From Saposhnikovia divaricata (Eukaryota > Streptophyta > Magnoliopsida > Apiales > Apiaceae), in assembly GCA_036435485.1 (NCBI GenBank), contig CM071595.1:6128001-6192000 (forward strand): a stretch of DNA of 64,000 nt. Direction: 5' to 3'. Position numbers and translations under genes: made by a program. The notes under the pieces are model-generated. The model worked only from the letters and a program-made list of their open reading frames with translations, ran no database searches and was not told the origin of the DNA. This document shows positions 1-10,800 of the stretch, in pieces. Position 1 is the first letter of the stretch. The number at the start of each line of letters is the position of its first letter.

Positions 1-1080
1 AGCATTGAACTGCTGATTTGGTGGTTGTTGAGCACCCCCCTGATTGTTGCTCCAACTGAAGTTAGGATGATTCCGGTTGTTGGGATGATAGAAATTTGGC
101 ACTGGTTGCTGAGGTCTTTGAAAATTACCAACAAATTGTGCGGATTCAGCTGAGATAGCACACATATTTGTGTCATGTGCCCCTGCACATAGTTCACACA
201 CCATAGCAACCTGGTTAGTCCCATGATTAGAAAGGGAATCTACCTTCATCGTCAACGCTTTGAGTTGGGCAGCAATAGCAGTAGCTGCATCCAAGTCAAG
301 AACTCCAGCCACTTTAGCAGGTGGCAAGCGTTGAGTAGGATTCTGAAACTCATTGGCCGCCATCATCTCAATAAGATTATAAGCATCTTCATAGCTTTTT
401 GCCCATAACGCACCTCCAGAAGCTGCATCTAACATAGGCCTGGACTGAGCTCCCAACCCGTTATAGAAATTGCTGATTATCATCCAATCCGGCATTCCAT
501 GATGAGGACAACGTGCCAATATCTCCTTGTACCTTTCCCAAGCTTCCCCCAAAGATTCCTGTGATTGCTGAGCAAACTGAGAAATAGCATTCCTATAAGC
601 TGCTGTCTTTGCCATGGAGAAATACTTCGTCAAGAACTTTTGAGCACAGTCTGCCCAAGTTTTAATAGAGCCTGATGGCATAGAATGTAACCAACTCTTG
701 GCTTTATCCCTAAGAGAGAAGGGAAATAGCCTCAATCTGATTGCGTCATCTGTAACTCCGTTGAATTTGAAGGTATCACAGATCTCAAGGAAGTCCCTAA
801 TATGAGCATTGGGATCTTCAGCAGGACTACCCCCAAACTGCACTGTATTCTGAATCATCTGAATGATGTTTGGCTTAAGCTCGAAATTGTTAGCCCCAAT
901 AGCTGGGCGAACAATACTGGTATGGATATCCTCCACTTTCGGCTGAGAGAATTCACTCAAAGCCTTCGCTGGTTGTGCTGCATCTGCCATAACTACTTTT
1001 GATTCAATATTGTCTTCTAACCCGAAATCAAGTTTCCTTCTCGCTAGCTCTTCTCTACGAGCTCGAGCTCGTGTTCGCAT
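1..1080 (-). CDS. Athila-type gag, 5' part (cut by window edge)
   Basis: The minus strand is open for 360 codons from an ATG at 1080 to the window edge, so the C-terminal part and pol lie outside. The protein starts with a basic stretch (MRTRARARR). It then follows the retrotransposon gag pattern: a core with RLFPFSLRDKAKSWLHS and EAWERYKEILARCPHHGMP, then a short Cys-His knuckle (CELCAGAHDTNMC), then an Asn/Gln/Pro-rich tail. It aligns almost residue for residue with the gag at 24377, so this is a second copy of a related Athila element in opposite orientation. Gag would form the virus-like particle. No internal stop was seen, unlike the 24377 copy. Confidence 0.85.
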   Translation of the reverse strand, partial: MRTRARARREELARRKLDFGLEDNIESKVVMADAAQPAKALSEFSQPKVEDIHTSIVRPAIGANNFELKPNIIQMIQNTVQFGGSPAEDPNAHIRDFLEICDTFKFNGVTDDAIRLRLFPFSLRDKAKSWLHSMPSGSIKTWADCAQKFLTKYFSMAKTAAYRNAISQFAQQSQESLGEAWERYKEILARCPHHGMPDWMIISNFYNGLGAQSRPMLDAASGGALWAKSYEDAYNLIEMMAANEFQNPTQRLPPAKVAGVLDLDAATAIAAQLKALTMKVDSLSNHGTNQVAMVCELCAGAHDTNMCAISAESAQFVGNFQRPQQPVPNFYHPNNRNHPNFSWSNNQGGAQQPPNQQFNA

Positions 1081-1193
1081 AAACTTTCAAAAGTACCTGA
1101 AATTCACCAACAAGAACAATTGGTGAGAATGTCTTAGTCACCAAACTTTAATGACCACTGATGGCAAATACTGAAACTAAACAAATAAACCGC

Positions 1194-1212
1194 GTCCCCG
1201 GCAGCGGCGCCA
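1194..1212 (-). promoter_or_regulatory. Primer-binding site, tRNA-Asp type (Athila)
   Basis: Read on the minus strand this is tggcgccgctgccggggac, six bases past the LTR end. It is identical to the site at 24248-24266. Athila elements prime minus-strand DNA synthesis with tRNA-Asp, which fits the gag assignment. Confidence 0.85.
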
Positions 1213-1218
1213 AAAACT

Positions 1219-2856
1219 TGTTACGACCAAACTCAACACGCAAGTGCACGTGATCTCAAGTAATATAGATAGCAAATAAGGTTCGTTCCTACAGGGACTC
1301 GTTGTATTGTTTAGCTAATTCACTCACCGATGTATGATTATTATTCGATGCTAAGACAAATAACAAATTGGATTTGGTTTATCACTACAATTATTCTAAG
1401 ATTTAAAGCTAATTATCAACTACTTGAACTAAGAATTATATCGAATGACTTATGCAAATAAAACATGGGATTTTAACTTCATTAAACAATCCATCTATAG
1501 TCTCCAATTCTCTAGCCTTTTCATGTGATTTATTAATACCTGATCGAACACACAAAACTGATATAAGCCAACTTTCGTTACACAAATACCATCCTAAATA
1601 ACATCCACAATCAAGATAGAAATCACTTAGTCTCCCAATTATGCTTAGTCCCTATATGTCTATAAAGATTGAAAACATAATGGTTGAAGTACAAGCATTC
1701 AATTGATCACATAGTTGTCATAAAACGGTTAGAGTTACGACACTAATTACGAATGATATTATCACGCATAAACCTATGCTAGCATGGCAAGTTCTAAACT
1801 CTTGTATTCACTTTCGCTTCAACAAGAATTAACACACAATTACAGGAGTTAGCTACTCTCCTATAACGAATTAAAACAACCAAGATAGTATATCACATCA
1901 ATCACACTATAGGCATCGAGAAAAGTTAACAAATAAACTTCATGAATAAATCCGCTAAAACCCCATGACAACGAATTAGTTCATAACCAAACTAATCGTC
2001 ACCATGGGTTCCAATGAAAACATAGTAATAATAAGTTCTAGAATACTAATAACGATAATAGAGTAATTGGGTTTAGAAACAAAGCCCCAGAACGAGCATC
2101 CAAAGTATCGCCTAAAAAGAAGAACACATAGATAAGATGAAACTAGGTCTTCTTCGTAGCCGTCTCGTTGCTCTCCACAAGTGGTTAGGTCTTTTCTCCA
2201 ATGTCTCTGATGTCTCTCCTTGTTGTTATGTCTATTAGAAGTATATATAAGCCTCCGGTGGACTGGGCCTCAGAAATTAGCCAAAACCCAATCAGAAACA
2301 CAACAGGAATGCTTCTCCAAAACTAAACCGAAAAAAAAAATCTGGAATGTTGCCCTTGAAACCACTTTAAAAAGATAGGAAATTTCGTTAGCTTCGCGTG
2401 GACTGTAAGAACGTCGAAAACGGACTCCTGGATCAAAAGTTATGGCCAAAACAAAAATCAGCTTTTTCTCCCGAATTACCGGCGCCGCAGCGCCGGCTGA
2501 TAGTACAAAATTGGCGCGGCAGCGCCGAGATTACTGTAGCTCCGCTTTACTGTAGCGCCGCAGCGCCGTGGCTACTGTTCATTCGCTGAATTTGTCGTAT
2601 TTTCTTCATTTTAGCTCCGTTTTACTTCGTTTTTCGTCCGTTCTTTCTGCAATCACTTGGCCTTCATTCCTAGACACTTATACCACCAATTAATCATGGA
2701 AAATCCCCTTCTTTGCTTATCCTAATACTATTTGCTTATCTTCGTACTCTGCACACAATCACTAGAAAACGCATTAAAAACACCACAACTTGAGTTCAAA
2801 CAATCGATTTAAGCCGGTTTCGAAGCGTTCCAAGTGGATATAAAATCCACTTATCA
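1219..2856 (-). repeat. Athila 5' LTR (1638 bp)
   Basis: On the minus strand the LTR begins TGATAAGTGGATTTTATATC at 2856, with the same terminal palindrome as the LTRs at 21963 and 31084, and ends in ACA at 1219 just before the PBS. It is about 600 bp shorter than those LTRs and only partly alike, so it is a different Athila family. It contains a GC-rich stretch around 2480-2580 rich in gcgccgcagcgcc and a conserved hairpin at about 1962-2012. Five bases beyond the LTR read cgaac. The partner target duplication is outside the window. Confidence 0.8.
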
Positions 2857-3276
2857 CGAACTCAGAAATCCGTTCCGAATACCGGGTATATCATTATTAT
2901 AATAATATTCCAAATTCCACCAAAATCACTATTCATCACTTATTTTTATTTAATTCCTATAATTAGGAAAATGAACCTGGTTCACTCTCGAGTGCTTCTT
3001 AACCTTTTTACGGAACCGCTGGACTTATAATAGATATTGATTTGGATGACATAAGAATAATCTTACTTGAAGTAATATACTTATATTCTTAGGAGATAGA
3101 TCATTCTTATCTATGCCGTCAACCAAAAGTATTCTGCATGACATATAAGTAATTGAATTCAAATCCGTTCCATTTATTTAATAGATCTTCGTTACATCGC
3201 AGTCATAACCACTATTCATTCTTACATCATTAAATACATAAAAGTTTTAATCCCACCCAAAATCTGGGTTCTTACA
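2857..3276 (-). repeat. Chromovirus-like LTR fragment
   Basis: Between the Athila LTR and the Tat gag lies about 420 bp with no coding potential. Its right end reads ggttcttaca, so on the minus strand it begins TGTAAGAACCCAGATTTTGG. This resembles the TGTAACAATCCCG start of the large LTRs ending at 9561 and 15079. I infer the 5' end of a minus-strand Tekay/Del-like LTR that entered the Tat element (candidate target duplication gtatg at 3277-3281) and was then split by the Athila. Without the left flank this is not proven. Confidence 0.45.
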
Positions 3277-3413
3277 GTATGGATCTCCTGGGTACAATAG
3301 CGAGGGGTATGATGATGACGCAAGTTACGAGGACGAGACGGAATCCACCAGATCGTATCGAGTACCCCACATAAAGGAGGCAGACGAGATCCCAGGGGAC
3401 AGCTCCAAGATAA

Positions 3414-5141
3414 AGCGAGTCAAGTGACTCATACAGGTCGGAGGAAATTTCTCAACTCCAAGACGATGTAGCGATGTGCAAAAAGTTCATTCGAAGCCAG
3501 GCTGGTTCCGAGGTCCCGGCTGAAATCCCCCTGTCGGTACGGATCGAAAAGGCACGAATCAACAGGAATTTGAAAACCCCGTCGCTCGACCAGTTCGATG
3601 GGTCTTTAGACCCCAGCGAATTTTTGAATACCTATGATGGGAGAATGAAATTTTGTGGACATTCAGAAATCGCCCGATGCCCATTCTTTTCCACCTATCT
3701 CCGAGGAACCGCCCTAAGATGGTATAACAACTTACCCCCGAGGTCCGTAGACTCGTGGGACTTGTTGAAAACTAAGTTCAAAGGTAGATTCTCCAGTAAT
3801 TACGAAGGTGGAAAGATCACAGCCTCGCTCATGAATGTTAGACAACGCTCCAACGAGTCTCTACGAGAGTTTTTGATTCGCTTTCGAGCTGAGGTCGCGG
3901 AGATTCCCAACCTCGTGGAGGAACTCGCCATCAACTACCTTGCTGCATGAATTGATAAACATAGGCACGACCCCTTGTTGGAGGAATATTTTGAAAAAAG
4001 TCCACGATCCCTCTAAACTGCTTTTGAGATCGTGGAACATAGAATGACCCTACAAGAGGCCGTGAGAAGCATCCAATCACCCAGAAATTATCCACAGAGA
4101 TGGGAAATAAGTTCAAACTCCGGATTTAAGTCCCCAAAATCAGATTACAGGAAAGAAGGTGACTCGCATTCGAAGTCACGAGATATGAAAAAAGTTAAGC
4201 AAGAAAAAATGGAAACCACCTCGCTCCGACAGGTCGTGGAAACCACAAGAAAAAATGGAAAAAAGTTAACAAAATTAACAGTGGATAAATCCACCATACT
4301 CGCCATCTGAAAAACAGAGCCCGACTACCGACCCCCGAGGCCGATGAAGTCAGGCAGACCTCCGAGCTCAAAGTATTGTGAGTATCATGAAGATCATGGC
4401 CATACTACAGAGGCATGTTTCCAATTAAGCAACCTCATCGAGGAGAAGATAAACCAAGGACAGCTTGTCCATTACATTGAGAATGATACAAACACCCAAA
4501 GAAATCGTCAACGTGACTCCGACCGAGTCATTGATGTAATAATTGGAGTTCACGCCGCTGGGGGATCCTCCGACGATGTCCAAAAATTATATCACCCAGA
4601 AACACAAAAATGCCAAAGGCCTAATCCTACTCCAGTTATTTCCTTTTCTGACGAGGATTATCCTCCTGGAATGATCGAGCCTCACCAAGATGCCCTGGTG
4701 ATCACGGCAAAAGTGGGAACCAATACCGTGAAAAAGATCCTCGTGGACAACGGTAGTTCCGTCGACATTCTATATCACAGTGCTTTCTCCAGGATGAATA
4801 TTGGGGATAGAAAGTTGGAAAACGTGAACATTCCCCTATATGGATTCACGGGAAACGAGGTGAAAGTCTTAGGAACGATTGATCTCCCAGTCCTGTTTGG
4901 CTCCCCTCCCTGCCAGACCTGGAAAATGGTAAAATTTCATGTTTTAAACGCAGTCTCCGGTTTTAATGATACCTTGGGAAGAACGACTTTAACGGCCTTG
5001 AAGGCTATCACGTCTATTCCACATCTGAAAATGAAATTTCCCACTGATTTCGGGGTGAGAGAGGTCATAGGCGATCAAACCGCAGCACAACAATGCTACC
5101 TAACAATGACAATCCCCAAGAATAAACAAATTAACGATAAC
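3414..5141 (+). pseudogene. Tat-lineage gag-protease (decayed, interrupted)
   Basis: One reading frame runs through the segment with three in-frame stops (3948-3950, 4014-4016, 4308-4310) and no frameshift. At least two look like CGA-to-TGA changes. The gag core is at 3500-3930 (DQFDGSLDPSEFL, GTALRWYNNLP, TKFKGRF, ESLREFLIRF). At 4371-4417 there is a Cys-His finger typical of Tat gags (CEYHEDHGHTTEAC). An aspartic protease follows at about 4690-5090 with the active-site loop LVDNGSSVDIL and the flap-like ALKAITSIPHLKMKFP. The frame is cut at 5141 by the large-LTR insertion and resumes at 15085. The true N terminus is left of 3277 and lost. The predicted protein is not functional. Confidence 0.85.
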
Positions 5142-8100
5142 TGTGACCCCCCCAAATCCGGGGTCAGAAGATTTGGTCGTCACGAGAAAATCCTCAAAAT
5201 AAAACATTTGTTTAATAATAATCATTCACTTGTGATTGTCCAACATGGGAAATATACATCTATGACCCCAAACATACCAAGATCTTTTAAGGTTATAGGG
5301 CTAGAAACAAGAATCCAAATTCTATTAAATAAAAAGTATTCTTTCTTTACAACATTCTCTTTGATCAAACCTTAAACCACTGGTGTAATTTCGATAAGAA
5401 GTACGCCAGGCTAACTAGACCATTACATAATAATAATAATAATAAATGTTAAAACTCAATTATATAAATAGATCTTACACTAAATGCAGACTACCTTACT
5501 GAAATAGCATCACGCCTATTCTCTTTCTGAACTGTGCGGATAAGTCTCGCCAAACTACCTTACTGAAATGTTAGAATTACAACAGCAAGTATGAGCGAAA
5601 GAAATGCTCAGCAAGTGTATAAATTTTTTTTATATGAAACCAGGATAAGTGGGGCATAAAATCAACTGAAATGTAAAACAGTTTATAGAGAAAACTGAAT
5701 CAACAACTGTGATATAATTCAAATCATCACTGAAATCATTTGGCATGTCATAAAAATGAATCATCTGCCAACTCACAATATATAATAGCCATTCGGGCGA
5801 TATGGATTGGATATAAATAAGTGAAACACCATTGCCCCATGATCAGGTTCAAAAGCAATGGGACCCTTTATACTCCACTGGTACAGCTATACCCGTGTGT
5901 ATAATCCGGATTTCATGAGGGTACCAAAATAGGCAAGTAATGTTAGCCTATAGGAAGATGGAATGGTTACCATATCCTCCTTAAATATTGATGGACCATG
6001 ACAGCAACCATGGCCTCCTACGCTTTATCATTTTCCAATAAATATTGTTGGACCATGACATCAACCACGGCCTCCTACACTTTACCATTTTCCAATCCAC
6101 TAGAGCAATTTCCGAATTCAATAGGAAATGCTTAGTTTCACATACAGTTCACATCCCTATTATTTACTACGATAATAAGGATATGAAGAGTTTATCTTAA
6201 ACAATTCCCCACATCAAGGGTACCAATATCAAGTAACTTTGTTCGCACAAAAATATTTAAGAATCACAAATAGCTCTGAACAATAACTATTTGTCATGAT
6301 ATGAATCAATGAAACATAAAATAAAAGTGTTTAAGATGATCAATAAAATACTTGCCTCTGGTTCTTAGCTATTACGTACGCCGAGGTAATACAACTATCT
6401 TTTTCTTCTATCTCACGTCATCATGTCCTCTGTTTTAATCATTCGTTGGTTTGACGCTCTTGCGATTGCCACGAGTCTGATCCGTCGACATCGAGCCCGC
6501 GCGTCTACTTCAATATCTACGACGGAAGAAAATAATTTGAAATATCCCCTTTGAACATAGGCATTTTCCCGGTGTTAAGACACCTCACAACAAATTCAAC
6601 AATCCACAAATAATAATGTATCCATCTCCACCATTTCCATCATCTACTTATCTCCGCTGACAAACCTAAGTCAATATTTACCAATTAATCCTTGTGAAGA
6701 TAAAAATAACCTGACAATCATAGTCAATAAATCAAGAAACGACGTCTACCCCTAACGACATCTTATAATATAAATCATATACACAATTAAGCACACATTA
6801 AATATATATCGACCAAAACTCAATTTATAACCTAATCCTCGATACTTAATACCTTGATAATTCACATTGCACGTATAAAGACTCGATAAGTAGATCACAT
6901 AATCACATAGCACGTACTTCACATAGCATATATGACTCACAAATAAAAGAGCACTCAAAGTATTCTTATAATATTTAAAAGTATTTCTAGAATATTAAAA
7001 ATATTTTTAAAGCAATCAAAAGAATTTTAAAAGATTTAAATAACCCTTTTTGAATAAAAAAAGGATTGTTAATAAACCCTTCGAGTAATTATTGGATCAC
7101 TAAAATATTTTAATAAATATTTAATCCGGGTTTATAAATAATTTTAGAATTTTAAAACTATTTTTATCACTTCCGGATTATTTTTAGGTTTTTAAAACAA
7201 TTTTATTTCATTTTAAACAAATAAAGAAATAAATATTAAAGGTAAAATAATGTTTATAAAATAAATAAATTATTTATTTTTCCAAAATAATTAAATTTGA
7301 TTATTTTTCATCATATTTAAATAATATTTTATTAATTAAATTAATATATTATTATTAATTAATCAATCAATTTAAATTAATTAAGATATTAGCTAAATAG
7401 ATTTAAAATAATCAAATAAAATAAATTTCGAATTAAAAATAATTTATTAAAATTTTAAAACTATTTTTAGAAATTAAAAATAATTTTTTGAAATTTAAAA
7501 ATAATTTTTCAAATTTTTAAAAGTATTTTTCGAATTTTTGAAAATAAAATTCGAATTTATAAAAAAAAATCCAAAATCATTTTTCAGAAAATGTTTTTCA
7601 GATTTTGAAGATCAAAACGGTTACTGTTCATCACCACCTTCACACATTCATCATCAAGAACACCAAGAACACTTAACCACCTTTAATGGAGGTTCGCCGG
7701 AATCCGGATATGTTCCGGCTACCGAAAAACATTCCGGTGACAATAACTTTCACAAAACTAACCCAAATCAAGCGTGTAATATATGGATCTTGACTAGAAT
7801 TTCACGACAAACTCAACCGTGCCAACGAAAACAACAAAAACGCGACCAAATTCCGGCGAGCTTGAACCAAATTCGGTCCAAAATCGATCTCCTTCATTTC
7901 TAAACCAAATCATGTGTTTAACATCACAAAATGAAGCTTATAACTCATATAATCTAACACCTAACACCTTACATACAAACAATCAACACGAGCTTTGCAT
8001 GAATGATTTGAAAATTGGGCATAAACTAACAAACTTGAATATCACAATCCGGCTATAGAATGATACAATTAACTACATGAATCGACTCTAAATCATCATA

Positions 8101-9561
8101 TAAAGCTATTGGAATCATGAAAACAACCGGAAAATCACTCAATCAAAAAGCTCCAATTTGACTCAAGAACCCTAGAATTCGAATTGACAAAACTAGCAAT
8201 AGAACGATGAAATTGAACATATAGTTGGAATCACGGAATCAATATGAAGCTATACAAACCATCAATTCAACCGGAAAATCAAAGAATCAAAAAGCCCCAA
8301 ATTTTATGAAGAACCCTAATTTGCAGATTCAAAAGAAATTTCATATAAAATTGGAAAGTTACCCAACACAAAAACGGATTGTAGATTATGAAACTAGATG
8401 TCAAGAGCTTCAATTTGAGCATAAGAACACTAAAATCCGATATCAATAACACCTTCAAATGTGGATTTGATCCTCAAGAACATGAGAGAGAAAATATATT
8501 TTTATATTTATTTATATATAAAAAAAATCTGATTTTATGAATTATTAATAAATAAAAAAAATCTGATTCCTATTTATATTAATCGAAAATTAATACCACA
8601 AAAATATTTTTAACCCCTAATTAAAATTATTAAACCTTAAAAATAATTTTTATGGGATAAAAATGTAAATTTTTTATTTTTAAACAAATATAATATAAAT
8701 ATCAAAATTTCCCAAAAATCATGAATATTACAAAAATTACAAAATAATGCATTTTTAAATATCCTATCATTGTATAAAAATAATTTTATCAAAAACAAGG
8801 CCCCTAATTCAGAACAGGGGCTGGGTCCGGAAATTAAAATGCGAAATAACTGTATTCTAAAAATATAAAAATTACAGAAAAATAGAATAAAATATTCTAA
8901 GCTACACAGAAGTCACATAACACGTATGGGATAATTTGCCTATTTAATAAAAAATCATAATCCGTTTAAATGCATTAAAAATAAACTAACACACAGTAAA
9001 TTAAACTAAAAATATATTTTAATATAATAAATTACACATAATTTTCCATGATTGATCAAAAATATAAAATACAAAATTTTCAAATATTTTCATAATGCAC
9101 CCAAATATTAATAGGGCACAGATAAGATACCGGGTAAAATTTTAGTATGAGAAAAATATAGTTTTGATCCTTAAAATTCTAAAATAATCTCAAGTTACCA
9201 AAAATGTGAAAATACTAAATTTTAAACATTTTAATAATTTATACAAATAAAACTTTTGTACACGGGTAAAATATCGGGTATAATTTTTGTACCAATAAAA
9301 TGCCTACTCGATCCATAAAATTTTAAAATAAACTCAACTTATCACTTTTGATAAAAATATAAATTTCTAATAAAATAAATTTTTTTTTCTAACACAGACA
9401 GTACCAAATAGAGTCTATCCGAATAACCTATTAACAATTAAACACGTAACTGCATTCAAATTAAAATTAAATATTCACAGTCTTATTATTCCTTTATGGA
9501 AAACCAATAAAATATTTAAATAATAATAATAATAAATCCAGAAAAAATCGGGATTGTTACA
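5142..9561 (-). repeat. 3' LTR of large-LTR element (4420 bp)
   Basis: On the minus strand it begins TGTAACAATCCCG at 9561 and ends GGGGTCACA at 5142. The sequence is AT-rich. Short ORFs inside (for example 6752-6958, 7538-7903, 8225-8449) show no family features, and the partner LTR preserves them only loosely. A 57-60 bp unit is tandemly doubled at about 5985-6100. Relative to the other LTR it keeps about 110 bp (7797-7905) that the partner lacks. Confidence 0.9.
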
Positions 9562-9580
9562 ATCTTCCCTCCTTAAAGGG
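9562..9580 (-). promoter_or_regulatory. Polypurine tract of large-LTR element
   Basis: On the minus strand, cctttaaggagggaagat directly precedes the LTR start TGTAACA. This is the expected plus-strand primer position. Confidence 0.75.
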
Positions 9581-10780
9581 ATTCCGTCCTCGAAATCCAC
9601 TGAGGAAACGAAATCCCTAGGGTTCTTTAACTCCTTTATCATTCACACTTGCTTTTCTTCCATATAAAATTGAACCAACTCTGCAGTAACGTAGCGTTAA
9701 TCGATAAAGAGAAAACGAATTGACTCCATTATCTGCCATTAATATTCTAATCGTATCTTGAACTGCCTTTGGTCGTGGTAATCCCATCGCTAAGTCTTAA
9801 TTCATCCCGTCAAGGTTAACTTATTCCCAATTGATTGGCATACCTTAAAAACTTTTTGTGATGACAAAAATTATGAAATTTTGAAGAGAAGAGATTTCAT
9901 ATCGTAGCAAATATCCCTCATTTTTTTGTTATCAATTTATGAATTTTAAAGCAAATATTCTTTGAAATGAAAGAATAACTGAGAGATCAATATGATCATA
10001 TGAACCCGACGTTGCGTGTCTTAGCTCCGACATTTACAAATAAAGGTGGCCAGCCTTCTTGTAATACGCAACACACCTGTGATGGCGTCCCATCCAACTT
10101 CTATCACACAGACAGATATACCTGGTGTCCCCTATAAATAGGGTTGTTCATCTCAATTGGAGTAGAGAAGTATGAAAGGAATTCCAAAGGTGTTATTTTC
10201 TGAAAAGAAGATCCAGAAAGAAAGTACCGAACAAGTGGTACTATATTGCAAATAAAATTAGTAACCATTGGGGAAAATAAAAAGTTGAAAGTCTCATAAA
10301 TTTGAAAGTAGGTTTCATAATACCCTTTGAAATAATTGAAATCCAGAGCGGAGGTTGAACACAAGTGTCAAATGTCACTGTTTTGAAGAGCAAATATTTC
10401 TTTTAAAGAATGTCTGTTTGGGAGGGATATCAAAATAATTTATAAGAAGAGAAGGTATTGCCAAGGTTTTTGCATATGCCTTTCTTGTCAGCTTCTTCGA
10501 GGGCTTGTCATTCGATTCCCAGCTTCATCTTTTCCACATTTTAAGGACATCGATATCGTACGTCGTCGTTGAATCGTAATAATCTTTGAAGATTCCACCG
10601 TAGACATCTCCATTCGCAAACGGTTTATCCAGTTCACGACAACTATCTCAAACGAGTACTCCAATCTTAACTTACTAATTGGTACTATATCCAATAGTCC
10701 AACACGAACTCTATATGAGCTCTTACGTTCCTTACTTAGCTATACACCCTCCTACACACTCTCATTTCTAGTTTACTATA

Positions 10781-10798
10781 ACCTCAGCTCTGATACCA
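10781..10798 (-). promoter_or_regulatory. Primer-binding site, initiator tRNA-Met
   Basis: On the minus strand it reads tggtatcagagctgaggt, two bases after the LTR end. This is the standard PBS core complementary to plant initiator tRNA-Met and fixes the element's orientation. Confidence 0.9.
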
Positions 10799-10800
10799 AC

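Larger units (their letters stand above)
9562..10800 (-). other. Internal region of large-LTR element, with pol-tail relic
   Basis: This holds 1239 bp with no recognisable retroviral domain. The only ORFs (10104-10364 and 10488-10694, minus) are short and resemble nothing I know. At the 3' edge (9562-9600, minus strand) the triplets read VDFEDGIPLRRED straight into the LTR. Chromoviral Tekay/Del polyproteins end in a similar acidic FED-E motif overlapping the polypurine tract. I read this as a relic of the autonomous parent. The rest may carry packaging signals, but none can be pointed to. Confidence 0.6.

Noticed and set aside
6752..6958. Minus ORF duplicated at 12409-12615
   Set aside because: It is conserved only because it lies in the two copies of the same LTR. 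It is AT-rich with no domain or codon bias.
7538..8449. Several small + ORFs in the large LTR
   Set aside because: The partner LTR breaks or shortens them, and there is no recognisable protein family.
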